A DNA stretch of 64,000 nucleotides. Origin: Desmospora activa DSM 45169 (GTDB taxonomy: Bacteria; Bacillota; Bacilli; Thermoactinomycetales; DSM-45169). The position numbers and the translations under genes were made by a program. Location: positions 868,001 through 932,000 of the forward strand of contig NZ_PZZP01000001.1 of assembly GCF_003046315.1 (NCBI RefSeq), written 5' to 3'. Positions 18,197 to 27,630 of this stretch are shown here, piece after piece. The notes under the pieces were generated by a model, which ran no database searches, was not told where the DNA came from, and saw only the letters and a list, made by a program, of their open reading frames with translations. Position 1 is the first letter of the stretch, and every line of letters starts with the position of its first letter.

Positions 18197-18241
18197 ACTT
18201 GTACGGACAATTATCTCTAAGCGAAATTTGTTCGTATGTAT
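18197..18241. promoter_or_regulatory. Two tandem AraR/GntR-like operator boxes
   Basis: TTGTACGGACAA (18199-18210) and TTGTTCGTATGTA (18228-18240) both resemble the AraR operator ATTTGTACGTACAAAT; their centres are 29 bases apart. They lie about 85-120 bases upstream of the candidate ABC-transporter promoter. They suggest a sugar-responsive GntR-type repressor. The operator identity is inferred from similarity only, and the remaining 18066-18196 stretch shows nothing clear. Confidence 0.42.
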
Positions 18242-18306
18242 TTTTCGTTACTCAAGGAATCGACCGATTGTTATTTGCTGTAAGTGTTCTGCTTTTTGGT
18301 TTATAA

Positions 18307-18322
18307 ATGTAAGCGCTTTCTT
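18307..18322 (+). promoter_or_regulatory. Catabolite-responsive element (cre) at the sugar ABC operon
   Basis: ATGTAAGCGCTTTCTT matches the CcpA cre consensus WTGNAARCGNWWWCAW at 15 of 16 positions. It overlaps the -35 of the candidate promoter at 18321-18348, as expected for CcpA repression when preferred sugars are present. Confidence 0.72.
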
Positions 18323-18348
18323 GATTGGACGGCTTCATTTGTTACGAT
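18321..18348 (+). promoter_or_regulatory. Candidate promoter of the sugar ABC importer
   Basis: TTGATT (18321-18326), a 16-base spacer and TACGAT (18343-18348), 69 bases before the solute-binding protein start; the cre site abuts its -35. Confidence 0.5.
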
Positions 18349-18416
18349 GTGTTTTTCACAGCTGGGAAGTAGCCTTAATGATGGCTCTAAAAAATAGGGC
18401 ATGAGGGGGAAGAAAA

Positions 18417-20018
18417 GTGAGAAAGTTCTTAACCATCTTTTTGATACTCTCCTTATGTGTGGCTTCCATCAGTTGTTCCAATGAAGCTGCCGAAGAGAGA
18501 ACAGAAGACGGTCGCGTAATATTAACGGGTCTAATGTTAAAACACCCATTGACCCAAGACCTATCAAAGATGGAATGGTTGGAAGAGGCAGAAAAGCGTG
18601 CGGGGGTTAAAATCAAATGGGAAGAAGTTTCCGCGGATTGGGGTCAAAAAAAAGGGCCAATGCTTTCTTCCGGTGAAATCCCCGATCTGATTATAGGAGC
18701 AAATGCGATCACGGATGCAGAATTCTCGCAATTTAAAGGTCTATTTCAAGATTTAAACGAATTAATCGATCAACACGCACCCAACGTACAAACCATGTTT
18801 AAAGAAAAACCGGAAACAAAAATCATTGCAACCCAGGTGAATGGTGCGATTTACGGATTGCCCAAATACCAGCGATTTTGGCCTGAATCCGCAACCAAAC
18901 AATACATTAACCAAGAATGGTTGGACAATCTGGGCTTAGAAATGCCAACCACTTGGGATGAGTTATTTGAAGTGTTAAAGGCTTTTAAAGAAGAAGATGC
19001 AAACGGCAATGGCAATCCCAACGATGAAATTCCGATGGACTTTTCTCCACCGGGAACCGGAGGATTTGGCCATTTTCAGCCGACGGTGCTTCTGGGCAGC
19101 TACGGTATCACGTTAGCGGATGGAAGCGGTCAGGGCTACTTTGTGGAAGGCGGGAAGGTAAAAAATTTCTTTATCGATGAACGATATAAAGAGATGGTTC
19201 AGTTTCTGCATCAATGCTGGCAGGCGAAATTGATCAACGCTGAAGTATTTACGCAGGATTACACCAAATTCCAATCCGTTGCCCGTGGAAAAGGGGATAC
19301 GGCAAAGGTTGGCTTTACATGGGGGTGGGTAGCATCGGATCGTTTCGGAAACCAGGTGGCATCCCAATATACCTCCATGCCTCCGTTAAAGGTATCTGCT
19401 GACGCTACGTATGACGTATCCTGGAGCTATGATTTCTACAACTTAAACTATGGAGTCAATATGGTGCAAATGTCGGCGGCAACGAAAAACAAAGAAGCAG
19501 CGATGAAATTTATCAATGAATTGTACGATCCAAAAGTGAGTATGCAGGTCTTGTTTGGTTCATTGGGGACGAATATTGCTGACAATGGCGACGGTACCTA
19601 TACCGTATTGCCACCGCAAGATCAAGCGATGGATCCAGGTACATGGAAATGGACAACCACTTGGGCCGATAACGGACCGATGTATATATCTGATTCATTG
19701 GAGTTGGAACTTGGTACAGATATGCAAGAAGTAGTGGAACAAACGAAGCCATTACAGGTTGCATTTGATTTGATTGATGAGAAAAAAGACATCTTTCCTG
19801 GTACGTTTATCAAATACAGTGAAGAGGATAACAACATGCTAAGCTTACGAAATACGGAGCTGATGAATTTAACGATGTCGAAGTTTTCGCAGTGGGTTAC
19901 CAAAGGTGGGATTGAATCGGAATGGGATGGGTATGTCGACCAGCTAACAAAGATGGGATTACAAGATAATATGGCGATCATGCAAAAATACTACGATGAA
20001 TATAGGAGCAAGCAGTAA
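18417..20018 (+). CDS. Extracellular solute-binding lipoprotein of a CUT1-type sugar ABC importer (LplA/YtcQ-like)
   Basis: The product is 533 aa. Residues 1-20 (MRKFLTIFLILSLCVASISC) form a lipoprotein signal with the acylated Cys at 20. The mature part is a long type-1 sugar-binding protein, with WLEEAEKRAGVKI early on and INQEWLDNLGLEMPTTWDE near 160-180, typical of the LplA/YtcQ group that binds oligosaccharides, often from plant cell walls. The GTG start follows GGGGAAGAAAA. It heads an operon with two permeases and no ATPase; in Bacilli a shared MsmX-type ATPase usually serves such importers. The sugar is not known. Confidence 0.88.
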   Translation: MRKFLTIFLILSLCVASISCSNEAAEERTEDGRVILTGLMLKHPLTQDLSKMEWLEEAEKRAGVKIKWEEVSADWGQKKGPMLSSGEIPDLIIGANAITDAEFSQFKGLFQDLNELIDQHAPNVQTMFKEKPETKIIATQVNGAIYGLPKYQRFWPESATKQYINQEWLDNLGLEMPTTWDELFEVLKAFKEEDANGNGNPNDEIPMDFSPPGTGGFGHFQPTVLLGSYGITLADGSGQGYFVEGGKVKNFFIDERYKEMVQFLHQCWQAKLINAEVFTQDYTKFQSVARGKGDTAKVGFTWGWVASDRFGNQVASQYTSMPPLKVSADATYDVSWSYDFYNLNYGVNMVQMSAATKNKEAAMKFINELYDPKVSMQVLFGSLGTNIADNGDGTYTVLPPQDQAMDPGTWKWTTTWADNGPMYISDSLELELGTDMQEVVEQTKPLQVAFDLIDEKKDIFPGTFIKYSEEDNNMLSLRNTELMNLTMSKFSQWVTKGGIESEWDGYVDQLTKMGLQDNMAIMQKYYDEYRSKQ

Positions 20019-20031
20019 TCATACACCACTG

Positions 20032-20073
20032 GGAAGATGCTATACCCGCCTCATGGATGGGTTGGCATCTTCC
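20032..20073 (+). other. Intercistronic stem-loop between binding-protein and permease genes
   Basis: GGAAGATGC (20032-20040) pairs with GCATCTTCC (20065-20073), with an inner ACCC/GGGT stem. It lies 13 bases after the lipoprotein stop and 24 before the permease start. Hairpins here usually protect the upstream mRNA or reduce read-through, giving excess binding protein. There is no T-run. Confidence 0.7.
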
Positions 20074-20096
20074 TTAAAAATAAAGGAGAATTTCTT

Positions 20097-21059
20097 ATGG
20101 CTGTGATTAGTCCTCACACAAAAAAAGTGATGAAAGAGACGAAACTAAAAAAGAAACCCGCTCTCTTTACCACTTTCAAACGCGATTATCAGTTGTGGTT
20201 AATGATTCTTCCGGCGATCGTGACCGTTTTTATCTTTAATTACATCCCGATGTACGGCATTCAATTGGCTTTTCGCGAGTTTGACTTTACGAAAGGATTG
20301 ACCGGCGGAGAATGGGTAGGACTCAAATACTTTACTCAATTTGTGGAAAGTTATATGTTTGTCGATCTGATGAGAAATACCCTTGTCCTTAGTCTATCCA
20401 CGATTACAGTGGGTTTTCCGGCACCGATTATGTTGGCGTTGTTAATTAATCAGATTAAATGGAAAAGGGCGAAAAAGACATTACAGACAACCGTGTATTT
20501 GCCGCACTTTATTTCCATTGTCGTGTTGGTAGGTTTGTTAAATGTGCTGTTATCGCCAAACACCGGTATTGTTGGATACTTGATGAAGTTAATAGGGTTT
20601 GGGGATGTAAACTTACTGGCTTCCACCCAAACCTTTGTACCGGTGTATGTCCTTTCTGATGTTTGGCAGCATGTCGGATGGAACAGTATTATTTATTTGG
20701 CTGCACTTTCCAGTGTAGACCCACAATTATATGATGCGGCAAAGATGGATGGGGCTAGCCGATGGCAGATTATACGAAACATCGAATTTCCGGCTCTTGT
20801 ACCGACGATCATTATTCTTCTCATTTTGAATATGGGGAGTATTATCAGTACCGGTTTTGAAAAAGTGTTTCTCATGCAAAATGCGTTAAATCTGCCCGTC
20901 TCGGAAGTGATCGAAACCTATGTCTATAAGATTGGGATCGTGTCAAACCAATTTAGCTATGCGGCGGCCATCGGGCTGTTTAATACCTTGATCAACTTTA
21001 CATTATTGGTTTGTGTCAATGCCATTGCAAGAAGAGTTGCAAAAATCAGCTTATGGTGA
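20097..21059 (+). CDS. Sugar ABC transporter permease (LplB/YteP-like)
   Basis: The product is 320 aa with about six membrane segments and a binding-protein-dependent transport inner-membrane domain. The EAA-loop equivalent lies near YDAAKMDGASRWQIIRNIEFP. The frame is open from 20037, but AAAGGAG before the ATG at 20097 sets the start. Length and sequence resemble B. subtilis LplB. With the next gene it forms the heterodimeric channel. Confidence 0.9.
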   Translation: MAVISPHTKKVMKETKLKKKPALFTTFKRDYQLWLMILPAIVTVFIFNYIPMYGIQLAFREFDFTKGLTGGEWVGLKYFTQFVESYMFVDLMRNTLVLSLSTITVGFPAPIMLALLINQIKWKRAKKTLQTTVYLPHFISIVVLVGLLNVLLSPNTGIVGYLMKLIGFGDVNLLASTQTFVPVYVLSDVWQHVGWNSIIYLAALSSVDPQLYDAAKMDGASRWQIIRNIEFPALVPTIIILLILNMGSIISTGFEKVFLMQNALNLPVSEVIETYVYKIGIVSNQFSYAAAIGLFNTLINFTLLVCVNAIARRVAKISLW

Positions 21060-21112
21060 TGGAATTGGCGACCGGATTCGTACACAAATCAATGTTCATG
21101 GAGTGATGATCA

Positions 21113-22012
21113 ATGGGGATCGTGAAAGATAGAAAGGTGATGGACGTCATTTTTGATATTGCTGTCTATGTGATATGTTTTGTGGTATTTTTATTGATCG
21201 CCTATCCATTATATTTTGTTGTGATTGCATCAGTGAGTGACTCGACACGGGTGGCAACGGGTGAGGTTTTATTATTTCCCAAAGGATTTAGCCTATTTGG
21301 ATACAAGGAAATTTTTCAGGACCCGCGCATCTGGACAGGATACAAAAATACCATCATCTACTCAGTAGGGGGAACATTGATAAGCTTACTATTCACATTG
21401 CCGGCAGCTTATGTATTATCACGGCCTGAATTTCGAGCGAGACGTTTCTTGATGTTTTTCTTTGTTTTTACGATGTTTTTTAGCGGAGGATTAATTCCGA
21501 CCTATCTCTTGATGAAAAATTTAAACCTGACGGATACAATGTGGGTGTTTATTTTTAATCCGGCAACCATCAATGTATTTAATCTGATCATTACTCGAAC
21601 CTTTTTTGAGAGCAATATACCCAAGGAAATGTTTGAAGCCGCTTCCATCGACGGTTGCACCCATTTTCAATTTTTTATGAAAGTGGTTATGCCGCTATCA
21701 AAAGCGATTATATCGGTGATTGCCCTCTATTATTTTGTGTGGCATTGGAATGATTTCTTCACTGGCTTGATTTATGTGAGAGATAACAGTCTCCAACCGC
21801 TACAGATTGTGTTACGAGATATTCTTCTATCCAATCAAGTGTTTGTCGAAGGTGCGGGTACTGGTGGAAACGCAGGTGGGTACGCACAGCGATATGCTGA
21901 TCAAATTAAATATGGCGTGATTATCGTATCCAGTTTGCCGGTTTTGGTTATTTATCCCTTTGTACAGAAGTATTTTGAAAAAGGGGTGATGATCGGATCG
22001 ATCAAAGGTTAA
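21113..22012 (+). CDS. Sugar ABC transporter permease (LplC/YtcP-like)
   Basis: The product is 299 aa with six hydrophobic segments and the EAA motif EAASIDGCTHFQFFMKVVMP, which contacts the ATPase. The LPAAYVLSRPEFRARR region is typical of the second permease of this importer class (LplC, YtcP). The ATG at 21113 follows GGAGTGATGATCA. It is 53 bases after the first permease and followed by a terminator, so no ATPase gene belongs to this operon. Confidence 0.9.
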   Translation: MGIVKDRKVMDVIFDIAVYVICFVVFLLIAYPLYFVVIASVSDSTRVATGEVLLFPKGFSLFGYKEIFQDPRIWTGYKNTIIYSVGGTLISLLFTLPAAYVLSRPEFRARRFLMFFFVFTMFFSGGLIPTYLLMKNLNLTDTMWVFIFNPATINVFNLIITRTFFESNIPKEMFEAASIDGCTHFQFFMKVVMPLSKAIISVIALYYFVWHWNDFFTGLIYVRDNSLQPLQIVLRDILLSNQVFVEGAGTGGNAGGYAQRYADQIKYGVIIVSSLPVLVIYPFVQKYFEKGVMIGSIKG

Positions 22013-22022
22013 TCCTATGATC

Positions 22023-22064
22023 AAGCAGAAGACAGCGTTCATCGACTCTGTCTTCTGCTTTTTG
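22023..22064. terminator. Terminator between the ABC operon and the convergent phosphatase gene
   Basis: AAGCAGAAGACAG (22023-22035) and CTGTCTTCTGCTT (22048-22060) form a 13-bp stem followed by T residues on the forward strand; the leftward T-run is weaker. Confidence 0.88.
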
Positions 22065-22085
22065 GTATATCATGTGGGTGGTTGA

Positions 22086-22550
22086 TTATGTCACCTTCTC
22101 CTTAATCGCTTGCACAATTCCACGACATCCCGACTCCACCAAGGTATAGGTTTCATCAAAATTTCCCGTGAAATAGGGATCAGGTACTTCTCGGTAGGAA
22201 GTGTCAGCGATAAAGTCGACAAAGCGGTGGATATTGTTTGCATTTCCTTGAGCCAATCGATTCACATCGTCAAAATTGCTGTTATCCATCACAATGATAA
22301 AGTCGAAGTCGGATAAGTCATCACGCAGGATTTGGCGGGCATGAATGCCTTCGGCGGAGATGCCTTCTCGCTTCAAAATGTTGCGGGTGCCGCGGTGGGG
22401 CGGGTGTCCTTCATGCCAGTTTCCGGTACCAGCGGAATCGACCCGAACATGATCGGCTAACCCTTCCCTGTCCAGTTGATGACGTAATACTGCTTCTGCC
22501 ATAGGGGAACGACAAATATTGCCCAAACAGACAAACAAGACCGATATCAA
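22086..22550 (-). CDS. yfkJ: Low-molecular-weight protein tyrosine phosphatase
   Basis: The product is 154 aa beginning MISVLFVCLGNICRSPMAEA, containing the CX5R(S) active-site loop at residues 8-15, and DPYFTGNFDE near 120, which supplies the catalytic Asp. It matches the B. subtilis YfkJ type of LMW-PTP in length and N-terminus. The frame is open upstream to 22589, but the TTG at 22550, nine bases after AAAGGAG, gives the family start. It is a single convergent gene. Substrate is not evident; no tyrosine kinase gene is next to it. Confidence 0.9.
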   Translation of the reverse strand: MISVLFVCLGNICRSPMAEAVLRHQLDREGLADHVRVDSAGTGNWHEGHPPHRGTRNILKREGISAEGIHARQILRDDLSDFDFIIVMDNSNFDDVNRLAQGNANNIHRFVDFIADTSYREVPDPYFTGNFDETYTLVESGCRGIVQAIKEKVT

Positions 22551-22719
22551 ATGGATGCACTCCTTTATTTGCGATCGTCCGATTACCAATTTATTTTATC
22601 ATATAGGGAATCACTGTCTGAAACAGCTGAAGTGGAGCAAACAGGTTCCTACTTTATCGTAACAGTGAGGACTGGGTTTGTTTGACCGTGTTTGATTATG
22701 AGCGGGTTTAAAAAAAAGC

Positions 22720-22748
22720 TTGCATCTCTCAGTCTTCCCTTCTATAAT
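22720..22748 (+). promoter_or_regulatory. Sigma-A promoter of the pheB-hom-thrC-thrB-pheA operon
   Basis: TTGCAT (22720-22725), a 17-base spacer and TATAAT (22743-22748) lie about 60 bases before pheB. No T-box or riboswitch was seen between it and the gene. Confidence 0.72.
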
Positions 22749-22809
22749 GTCCATTATATGAAGACATTTGTATGCAATAAAGAGACGGAGAGGGGAAGGG
22801 GGGATTGTT

Positions 22810-23253
22810 TTGCGCAATGAAACATACTATCTGATTCGTTCCGATATGTTGCCGGAAGCGATTCAAAAAACGGTCGAGGCCAAAGCTCTCCTTGCCTCAG
22901 GAGAAGCGCAGACGGTGCAAGAAGCGGTGGAACGGGTGGAAATGAGCCGCAGTTCCTTTTACAAATACAAGGATGGAGTGTATCCCTTTAATGCTCTGAT
23001 GAAAGAAAAGATTATTACGATTTCGCTTACCTTGGAGCATCGGGCAGGAGTATTATCTGGAATTTTATCGTATTTGGCTACTCAGCGAGGCAATGTGCTC
23101 ACCATCAATCAGACGATTCCGCTGCAAGGAATCGCAGGGGTGACGATGTCCCTGGATACAGCGCAATTATTGACGGACATTACGACAATGTTGGAAGGGT
23201 TAAAATCCTTGGAAGGTGTAAAACAGACGCAACTGGTCTCTAGAGGAGAGTAG
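22810..23253 (+). CDS. pheB: ACT domain protein PheB
   Basis: The product is 147 aa, the same length as B. subtilis PheB. The N-terminal part carries SRSSFYKYKDGVYPF, a helical segment characteristic of this family, and residues about 72-142 form an ACT domain (ISLTLEHRAGVLSGILSYLA). ACT domains bind amino acids allosterically; the precise role of PheB is unknown. The start is a TTG at 22810 after AAGGGGGG; the frame extends upstream without a better site. It precedes hom by 20 bases, linking it to aspartate-family and phenylalanine control. Confidence 0.85.
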   Translation: MRNETYYLIRSDMLPEAIQKTVEAKALLASGEAQTVQEAVERVEMSRSSFYKYKDGVYPFNALMKEKIITISLTLEHRAGVLSGILSYLATQRGNVLTINQTIPLQGIAGVTMSLDTAQLLTDITTMLEGLKSLEGVKQTQLVSRGE

Positions 23254-23273
23254 ATAGGAGGAGTGAGAGAAAC

Positions 23274-24575
23274 ATGGCGAAGGAGGAAATCAAGGTAGGG
23301 CTGATGGGTCTGGGCACCGTCGGCTCCGGAGTGGTTCGGCTGGTGATGAATCACCAGGAAGATCTGAGACATCAGACTGGGTGCTCCATCACCATTACAA
23401 AAGTGTTGGTGCAAGACATACAGAAGGAACGTCCCGTCCATCTTCCGCCAGGGGTCGTGACGGATCATCCGGAGGAGCTGCTCCACCATGCAGACATCGA
23501 TGTGGTGGTGGAGGTGATGGGGGGAATTGAGCCTACTCGCAATTATATCCGCCAAGCATTGGAAAGCGGAAAACATGTTGTGACCGCCAACAAGGATCTC
23601 ATGGCGCTACATGGCGCGGAGTTGTTATCGGTGGCGGCGCAACATCACTGTGATCTTTTTTATGAAGCCAGTGTGGCAGGAGGGATTCCCATTCTGCGGG
23701 CGTTGGTGGAGGGGTTTGCCTCGGATCGCATTACACGGATGGTTGGAATCGTCAATGGCACCACCAATTACATTTTGAGTGAAATGAAGAAAAAAGGGGT
23801 AGCATTTGCGGATGCCTTGACAGAAGCGCAGCGGCTGGGGTATGCCGAAGCGGATCCCACCGCCGATGTGGATGGACTAGATGCTGCCCGCAAAATGGCG
23901 ATTCTGGCTACCTTAGGTTTTCATACCGAGTGGCCGTTGGATGAGGTTCATGTGCGGGGAATCGGGGATGTAACCTTGGAGGATGTCCGCTTTGCTGCGC
24001 AGCTGGGGTATACGCTAAAACTGGTTGGAATTGCTCGGCAGGATGCTGGTAAAGTAGAGGTAGGTGTACAGCCAGCCCTACTACCTAACGAACATCCGTT
24101 AGCAACGGTGGATGGGGTGTACAATGCCGTTTATGTCCATGGAGAAGCGGTGGGGGAGACGATGTTTTACGGTCCGGGAGCAGGGGATATGCCGACTGCT
24201 ACGGCGGTGGTCTCCGATTTAGTTACTGTGGTAAAGAATAAAAAGCTGGGAGTCAACGGGCGTTCGGTGGTTTCCCCCTACCGGGAGAGAAAAAGCAAAC
24301 CCCCTGGTGAGATCTGGTCCAAACACTTCTTCCGTCTACGGGTTGCGGATGAGGCTGGAGTGCTGGCTGGCATTACGCGATTGTTTGCTGATGAGGGAGT
24401 CAGTTTGGAAAAGGTGTTGCAGGTGCCCTGTACACAGGAGCGGGAGGCGGAAATTATTTTGGTTACCCATCGCGCAAACGGCGAACAGTTGCTTCATATG
24501 ATTAAAGGGTTGGAGGCTTTGCCGGCAGTGATTCGTATCCAAAGCCATTATCGAGTGGAAGGAGGAGAAGAGTGA
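23274..24575 (+). CDS. hom: Homoserine dehydrogenase
   Basis: The product is 433 aa. The NAD(P)-binding loop [13 protein letters not shown] is at 9-21, the catalytic domain contains [20 protein letters not shown] and [10 protein letters not shown], and a C-terminal ACT domain ([19 protein letters not shown], about 345-425) gives threonine feedback control. It reduces aspartate semialdehyde to homoserine, the branch point to threonine and methionine. The ATG follows TAGGAGGAG. It overlaps the start of thrC. Confidence 0.97.
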   Translation: MAKEEIKVGLMGLGTVGSGVVRLVMNHQEDLRHQTGCSITITKVLVQDIQKERPVHLPPGVVTDHPEELLHHADIDVVVEVMGGIEPTRNYIRQALESGKHVVTANKDLMALHGAELLSVAAQHHCDLFYEASVAGGIPILRALVEGFASDRITRMVGIVNGTTNYILSEMKKKGVAFADALTEAQRLGYAEADPTADVDGLDAARKMAILATLGFHTEWPLDEVHVRGIGDVTLEDVRFAAQLGYTLKLVGIARQDAGKVEVGVQPALLPNEHPLATVDGVYNAVYVHGEAVGETMFYGPGAGDMPTATAVVSDLVTVVKNKKLGVNGRSVVSPYRERKSKPPGEIWSKHFFRLRVADEAGVLAGITRLFADEGVSLEKVLQVPCTQEREAEIILVTHRANGEQLLHMIKGLEALPAVIRIQSHYRVEGGEE

Positions 24576-25657
24576 TGAGAAGGATGGGGATTTTAGAGCA
24601 ATATCATTCGTTTCTTCCGGTGACGCCGAATACTCCTCGTCTTTCGCTGCATGAGGGCAATACCCCTTTGGTCCATTTGGAACGATTGTCAGAAACGTGG
24701 GGGGTGGAGCTCTATGCCAAGATGGAGGGTTTTAACCCGACAGGTTCCTTTAAAGATCGGGGGATGGTGATGGCGGTGGCCAAGGCGGTGGAAGCAGGCA
24801 GTCGCACCGTCATCTGTGCCTCTACCGGCAACACTTCCGCCTCAGCCGCCGCTTATGCCGCTCGTCTAGGGATACGTGCGGTGGTGGTTGTTCCAGATGG
24901 ACGAATTGCCCTGGGGAAACTTTCACAAGCGGTGGTATATGGTGCCGAGGTGTTGGCAATCGAGGGGAATTTTGACCAGGCACTGACGATTGTGCGCCGC
25001 ATTGCGGCTGAGTCGTCGGAGGTGACTTTGGTCAATTCCGTTAATCCCTATCGCATCGAGGGACAGAAGACCGCTGCTTTTGAGGTGTGTGAGCAGTTGG
25101 GTGGTCCACCGGACGTATTGGCGATTCCGGTAGGGAATGCGGGCAATATCACCGCTTACTGGAAAGGGTTCCGGGAATACTTTGATAGTGGTCGGATTGG
25201 AGCGCTGCCGCAAATGCATGGGTTTCAGGCTGAAGGGGCGGCCGCAATTGTACGCGGTGAACCGATTGCAGAGCCGGAGACGGTGGCGACGGCGATTCGT
25301 ATTGGAAATCCGGCCAGCTGGAAAACGGCGGTAGAAGCGGCGAAGGAGTCGGGTGGTGCAATCGATGCCGTCAGCGATGAAGAGATCTTGGAGGCGTATC
25401 GGGATTTAACCCGCATGGAAGGGTTGTTTGTGGAGCCAGCATCGGCTGCCTCTCTGGCTGGAGTGAAAAAAGCGCGCCAACAAGGAAGGATTGCGGCCGG
25501 TACTAAAGTGGTTGCCGTTCTAACTGGAAACGGGCTAAAAGATCCGTCGACGGCGATGGAGGCGGTTCCGGTAAAACCCGTCCGTCTGCCAAATGATTGG
25601 GAAGCGGTGGAAGAGGCGATCCGGAAGCCGAGGGGGGCTTCCCATGCGTCCGTTTGA
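24575..25657 (+). CDS. thrC: Threonine synthase
   Basis: The product is 360 aa from the ATG at 24575, which overlaps the hom stop (TGATG); a GTG at 24572 is the alternative. The fold-type II PLP lysine is in [10 protein letters not shown] (K60), with [18 protein letters not shown] and the phosphate-binding [14 protein letters not shown] loop. It converts O-phosphohomoserine to threonine. It sits between hom and thrB, as in many Firmicutes, and overlaps thrB by 14 bases. Confidence 0.97.
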   Translation: MRRMGILEQYHSFLPVTPNTPRLSLHEGNTPLVHLERLSETWGVELYAKMEGFNPTGSFKDRGMVMAVAKAVEAGSRTVICASTGNTSASAAAYAARLGIRAVVVVPDGRIALGKLSQAVVYGAEVLAIEGNFDQALTIVRRIAAESSEVTLVNSVNPYRIEGQKTAAFEVCEQLGGPPDVLAIPVGNAGNITAYWKGFREYFDSGRIGALPQMHGFQAEGAAAIVRGEPIAEPETVATAIRIGNPASWKTAVEAAKESGGAIDAVSDEEILEAYRDLTRMEGLFVEPASAASLAGVKKARQQGRIAAGTKVVAVLTGNGLKDPSTAMEAVPVKPVRLPNDWEAVEEAIRKPRGASHASV

Positions 25658-26591
25658 GGTGCGGGTTCCCGGCAGTACCGCCAATTTGGGGTCCGGGTTT
25701 GATTCGATCGGTATGGCAATCGATCGTTGGCTCACGTTACGTTTTGCACCAGCACCGGGACCACAAGTGGTTGTCGTTGATCGGCATCTGCAGGAGCTTG
25801 CCGATGATGGTGAAAATCTGATTTTACAAGTGATGGCGGATTGTTTTGCCGAGGTGAAACAGCCTTTACCCGGATTTCGGGTGGAGGTGTCAAGTGACAT
25901 TCCTTTGGCCCGGGGCTTGGGGAGCAGTGCCGCCGCCATTGTTGGCGGGTTGGTGGCGGCCAATCACCTGTTGGGGCAGCGATGGGACCAGGATGCTTTG
26001 TTTCGACGGGCGGTTCAGTGGGAGGGACACCCGGACAATGTAGGCCCCTCCCTGTTTGGGGGCGTGATGATTGCTTCCTGGGATGGAGAACGGCTTGACT
26101 ATGTGACGGCTCCGGCACCCACGTTCCCACTGGTGGCTGCTGTTCCACGTCTACCCTTAAAAACGGAAAAAGCCCGCCAAGTACTGCCGGACACCCTCAG
26201 CCATCGAGAAGCGGTTTTGGGGAGCAGTCGGGCCAATCTGCTGGTGGCCGCTCTCTTGACCGAGAAGCGGGAAGTTTTGGCGACCGGGTTAAAGGATTGT
26301 TTTCATCAACCCTATCGGGAGCATTTGGTTCCTGGTTTAAAAGAGGCTTTGGCCGAGGTGGCTCATCATGGGGGAATTGGCGCCTTTCTCAGTGGAGCGG
26401 GTCCCACCGTGATGGCTTTTGCCGATGACCCCGACCGGGTATGCTCGTTTTTGGATGATACCTTCGCCGCCGTCGGGGTAAAGGCAGATGTATTTCCCCT
26501 TGCGGCGGTTGCAACAGGGGCGGTTATACGATTGACATCGATGGAGGATCGTAGTACATTGTGTGGAAACATCAAAGGAGAGAATCGATGA
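25644..26591 (+). CDS. thrB: Homoserine kinase
   Basis: The product is 315 aa of the GHMP kinase family: [18 protein letters not shown] at the N-terminus, the ATP loop [16 protein letters not shown] near 88-103, and the C-terminal [17 protein letters not shown]. It phosphorylates homoserine for threonine synthase. The start is the ATG at 25644 inside the end of thrC; the upstream frame from 25593 is spurious. The stop overlaps pheA (ATGA). Confidence 0.96.
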   Translation: MRPFEVRVPGSTANLGSGFDSIGMAIDRWLTLRFAPAPGPQVVVVDRHLQELADDGENLILQVMADCFAEVKQPLPGFRVEVSSDIPLARGLGSSAAAIVGGLVAANHLLGQRWDQDALFRRAVQWEGHPDNVGPSLFGGVMIASWDGERLDYVTAPAPTFPLVAAVPRLPLKTEKARQVLPDTLSHREAVLGSSRANLLVAALLTEKREVLATGLKDCFHQPYREHLVPGLKEALAEVAHHGGIGAFLSGAGPTVMAFADDPDRVCSFLDDTFAAVGVKADVFPLAAVATGAVIRLTSMEDRSTLCGNIKGENR

Positions 26592-27499
26592 AGGAACCTG
26601 TTGCTTATCTGGGGCCCCAGGGTACGTTTACACATGAAGCGGCCCGTCGCCTGTTTTCAGAAACAGAATATTTACTGCACCCCTGCGATTCCATTCCTGA
26701 TGTGTTGACAGCCGTCGACAGCGGCGAGACGCCCTATGGTGTGGTACCGGTGGAGAATGCCATCGAAGGTTCCGTCACACTGACGCTGGATTGGTTAACC
26801 CATCATGTCGATGTTCCCATCACGGCTGAAGTGGTGGCTCCCATTAACCAATGTCTATTTTCCCATCCGGAACAGCGGGAGTTGGAGCTTTCCCGCTTCA
26901 CCCGTGTGCTGTCCCATCCTCAGGCAGTGGCTCAGTGTCGGGGGTATCTACGTCAGCATATACCGGATGCGGTGATCTCCTATGTGGATAGTACTGCCGA
27001 TGCGGCCCGTCGTGTCAGCGAGCAGGGACGAGACCGCTGGCTGGCGATCGGACCGCGGTCAGCGGGGGAACTGTACGGACTGGTGCAGCGGGATACGGCT
27101 ATCCAGGATTATGAAAACAATATTACCCGCTTTATCGCTGTCGGCAAAAGAGTTCCAGAGTGTGAGCAACCGCGATGCTATAAGACGAGTTTACTTTTCT
27201 CCCTGCCGCAGGATTATCCGGGAGCGCTGTTTGATGTGTTGGCTTCCTTTGCCCGCCACAATATCAACATGACCCGGATTGAATCGCGTCCTACCAAAAA
27301 AAGGTTAGGCACTTATCGCTTTTTTATCGATGCCGAACAGAAACAGGATCATCCGGCGATGAAGCGTGTAATGGAAGAGATCGAGGCTCAAGGTTGTCCG
27401 GTGAGGCTGCTCGGTTCCTATCCTTGTTTTTCCGACAGTGGGAAGAATTCGTCGGAATCGCTTGACAATCACGATCAAGGGGCCTATAATCATCGTTAA
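26588..27499 (+). CDS. pheA: Prephenate dehydratase
   Basis: The product is 303 aa: YLGPQGTFTHEAA at the N-terminus, VPVENAIEGSV, DYENNITRFIAVGK, and a C-terminal ACT regulatory domain with the phenylalanine-binding ESRP in NINMTRIESRP. It decarboxylates and dehydrates prephenate to phenylpyruvate. The ATG overlaps the thrB stop after AAAGGAG. The last 20 or so residues (SGKNSSESLDNHDQGAYNHR) extend past the ACT domain and overlap the ilvE promoter, so the unusual tail may be dictated by that element. Confidence 0.97.
   Translation: MKEPVAYLGPQGTFTHEAARRLFSETEYLLHPCDSIPDVLTAVDSGETPYGVVPVENAIEGSVTLTLDWLTHHVDVPITAEVVAPINQCLFSHPEQRELELSRFTRVLSHPQAVAQCRGYLRQHIPDAVISYVDSTADAARRVSEQGRDRWLAIGPRSAGELYGLVQRDTAIQDYENNITRFIAVGKRVPECEQPRCYKTSLLFSLPQDYPGALFDVLASFARHNINMTRIESRPTKKRLGTYRFFIDAEQKQDHPAMKRVMEEIEAQGCPVRLLGSYPCFSDSGKNSSESLDNHDQGAYNHR
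27462..27490 (+). promoter_or_regulatory. Consensus sigma-A promoter inside the end of pheA, driving the riboswitch-ilvE unit
   Basis: TTGACA (27462-27467), a 17-base spacer and TATAAT (27485-27490) match the consensus perfectly. Transcription would begin at about 27497, at the pheA stop codon, and run into the ykkC-family leader. Confidence 0.9.
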
Positions 27500-27507
27500 A
27501 ATTAAAT

Positions 27508-27630
27508 CCTGCGATACGATTCAGGAGGGTGCCTAGGGTTCCGCTTCCCCTTTGGGAAGGTCTGGTCCAAGCGGTACCAACACCTGTAATAAAGGTGTAC
27601 ACCGTGGGGACAAAAGCCCCGTGCGGCAGG
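27508..27630 (+). promoter_or_regulatory. ykkC-family riboswitch upstream of ilvE (probable ppGpp subtype)
   Basis: The leader carries the conserved ykkC blocks in order: CCTAGGGTTCCG (27532-27543), GGTCTGGTCC (27559-27568) and ACACCGTGGGGACAAAAGCC (27599-27618). Class members sense guanidine, PRPP, ppGpp or nucleoside diphosphates. The 3' hairpin GGGGACAAAAGCCCC overlaps the left arm of the terminator that follows, so ligand binding should block termination and turn ilvE on. The ppGpp subtype (2a) is inferred because it is known before branched-chain amino-acid genes; the ligand cannot be assigned by eye. Confidence 0.82.
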
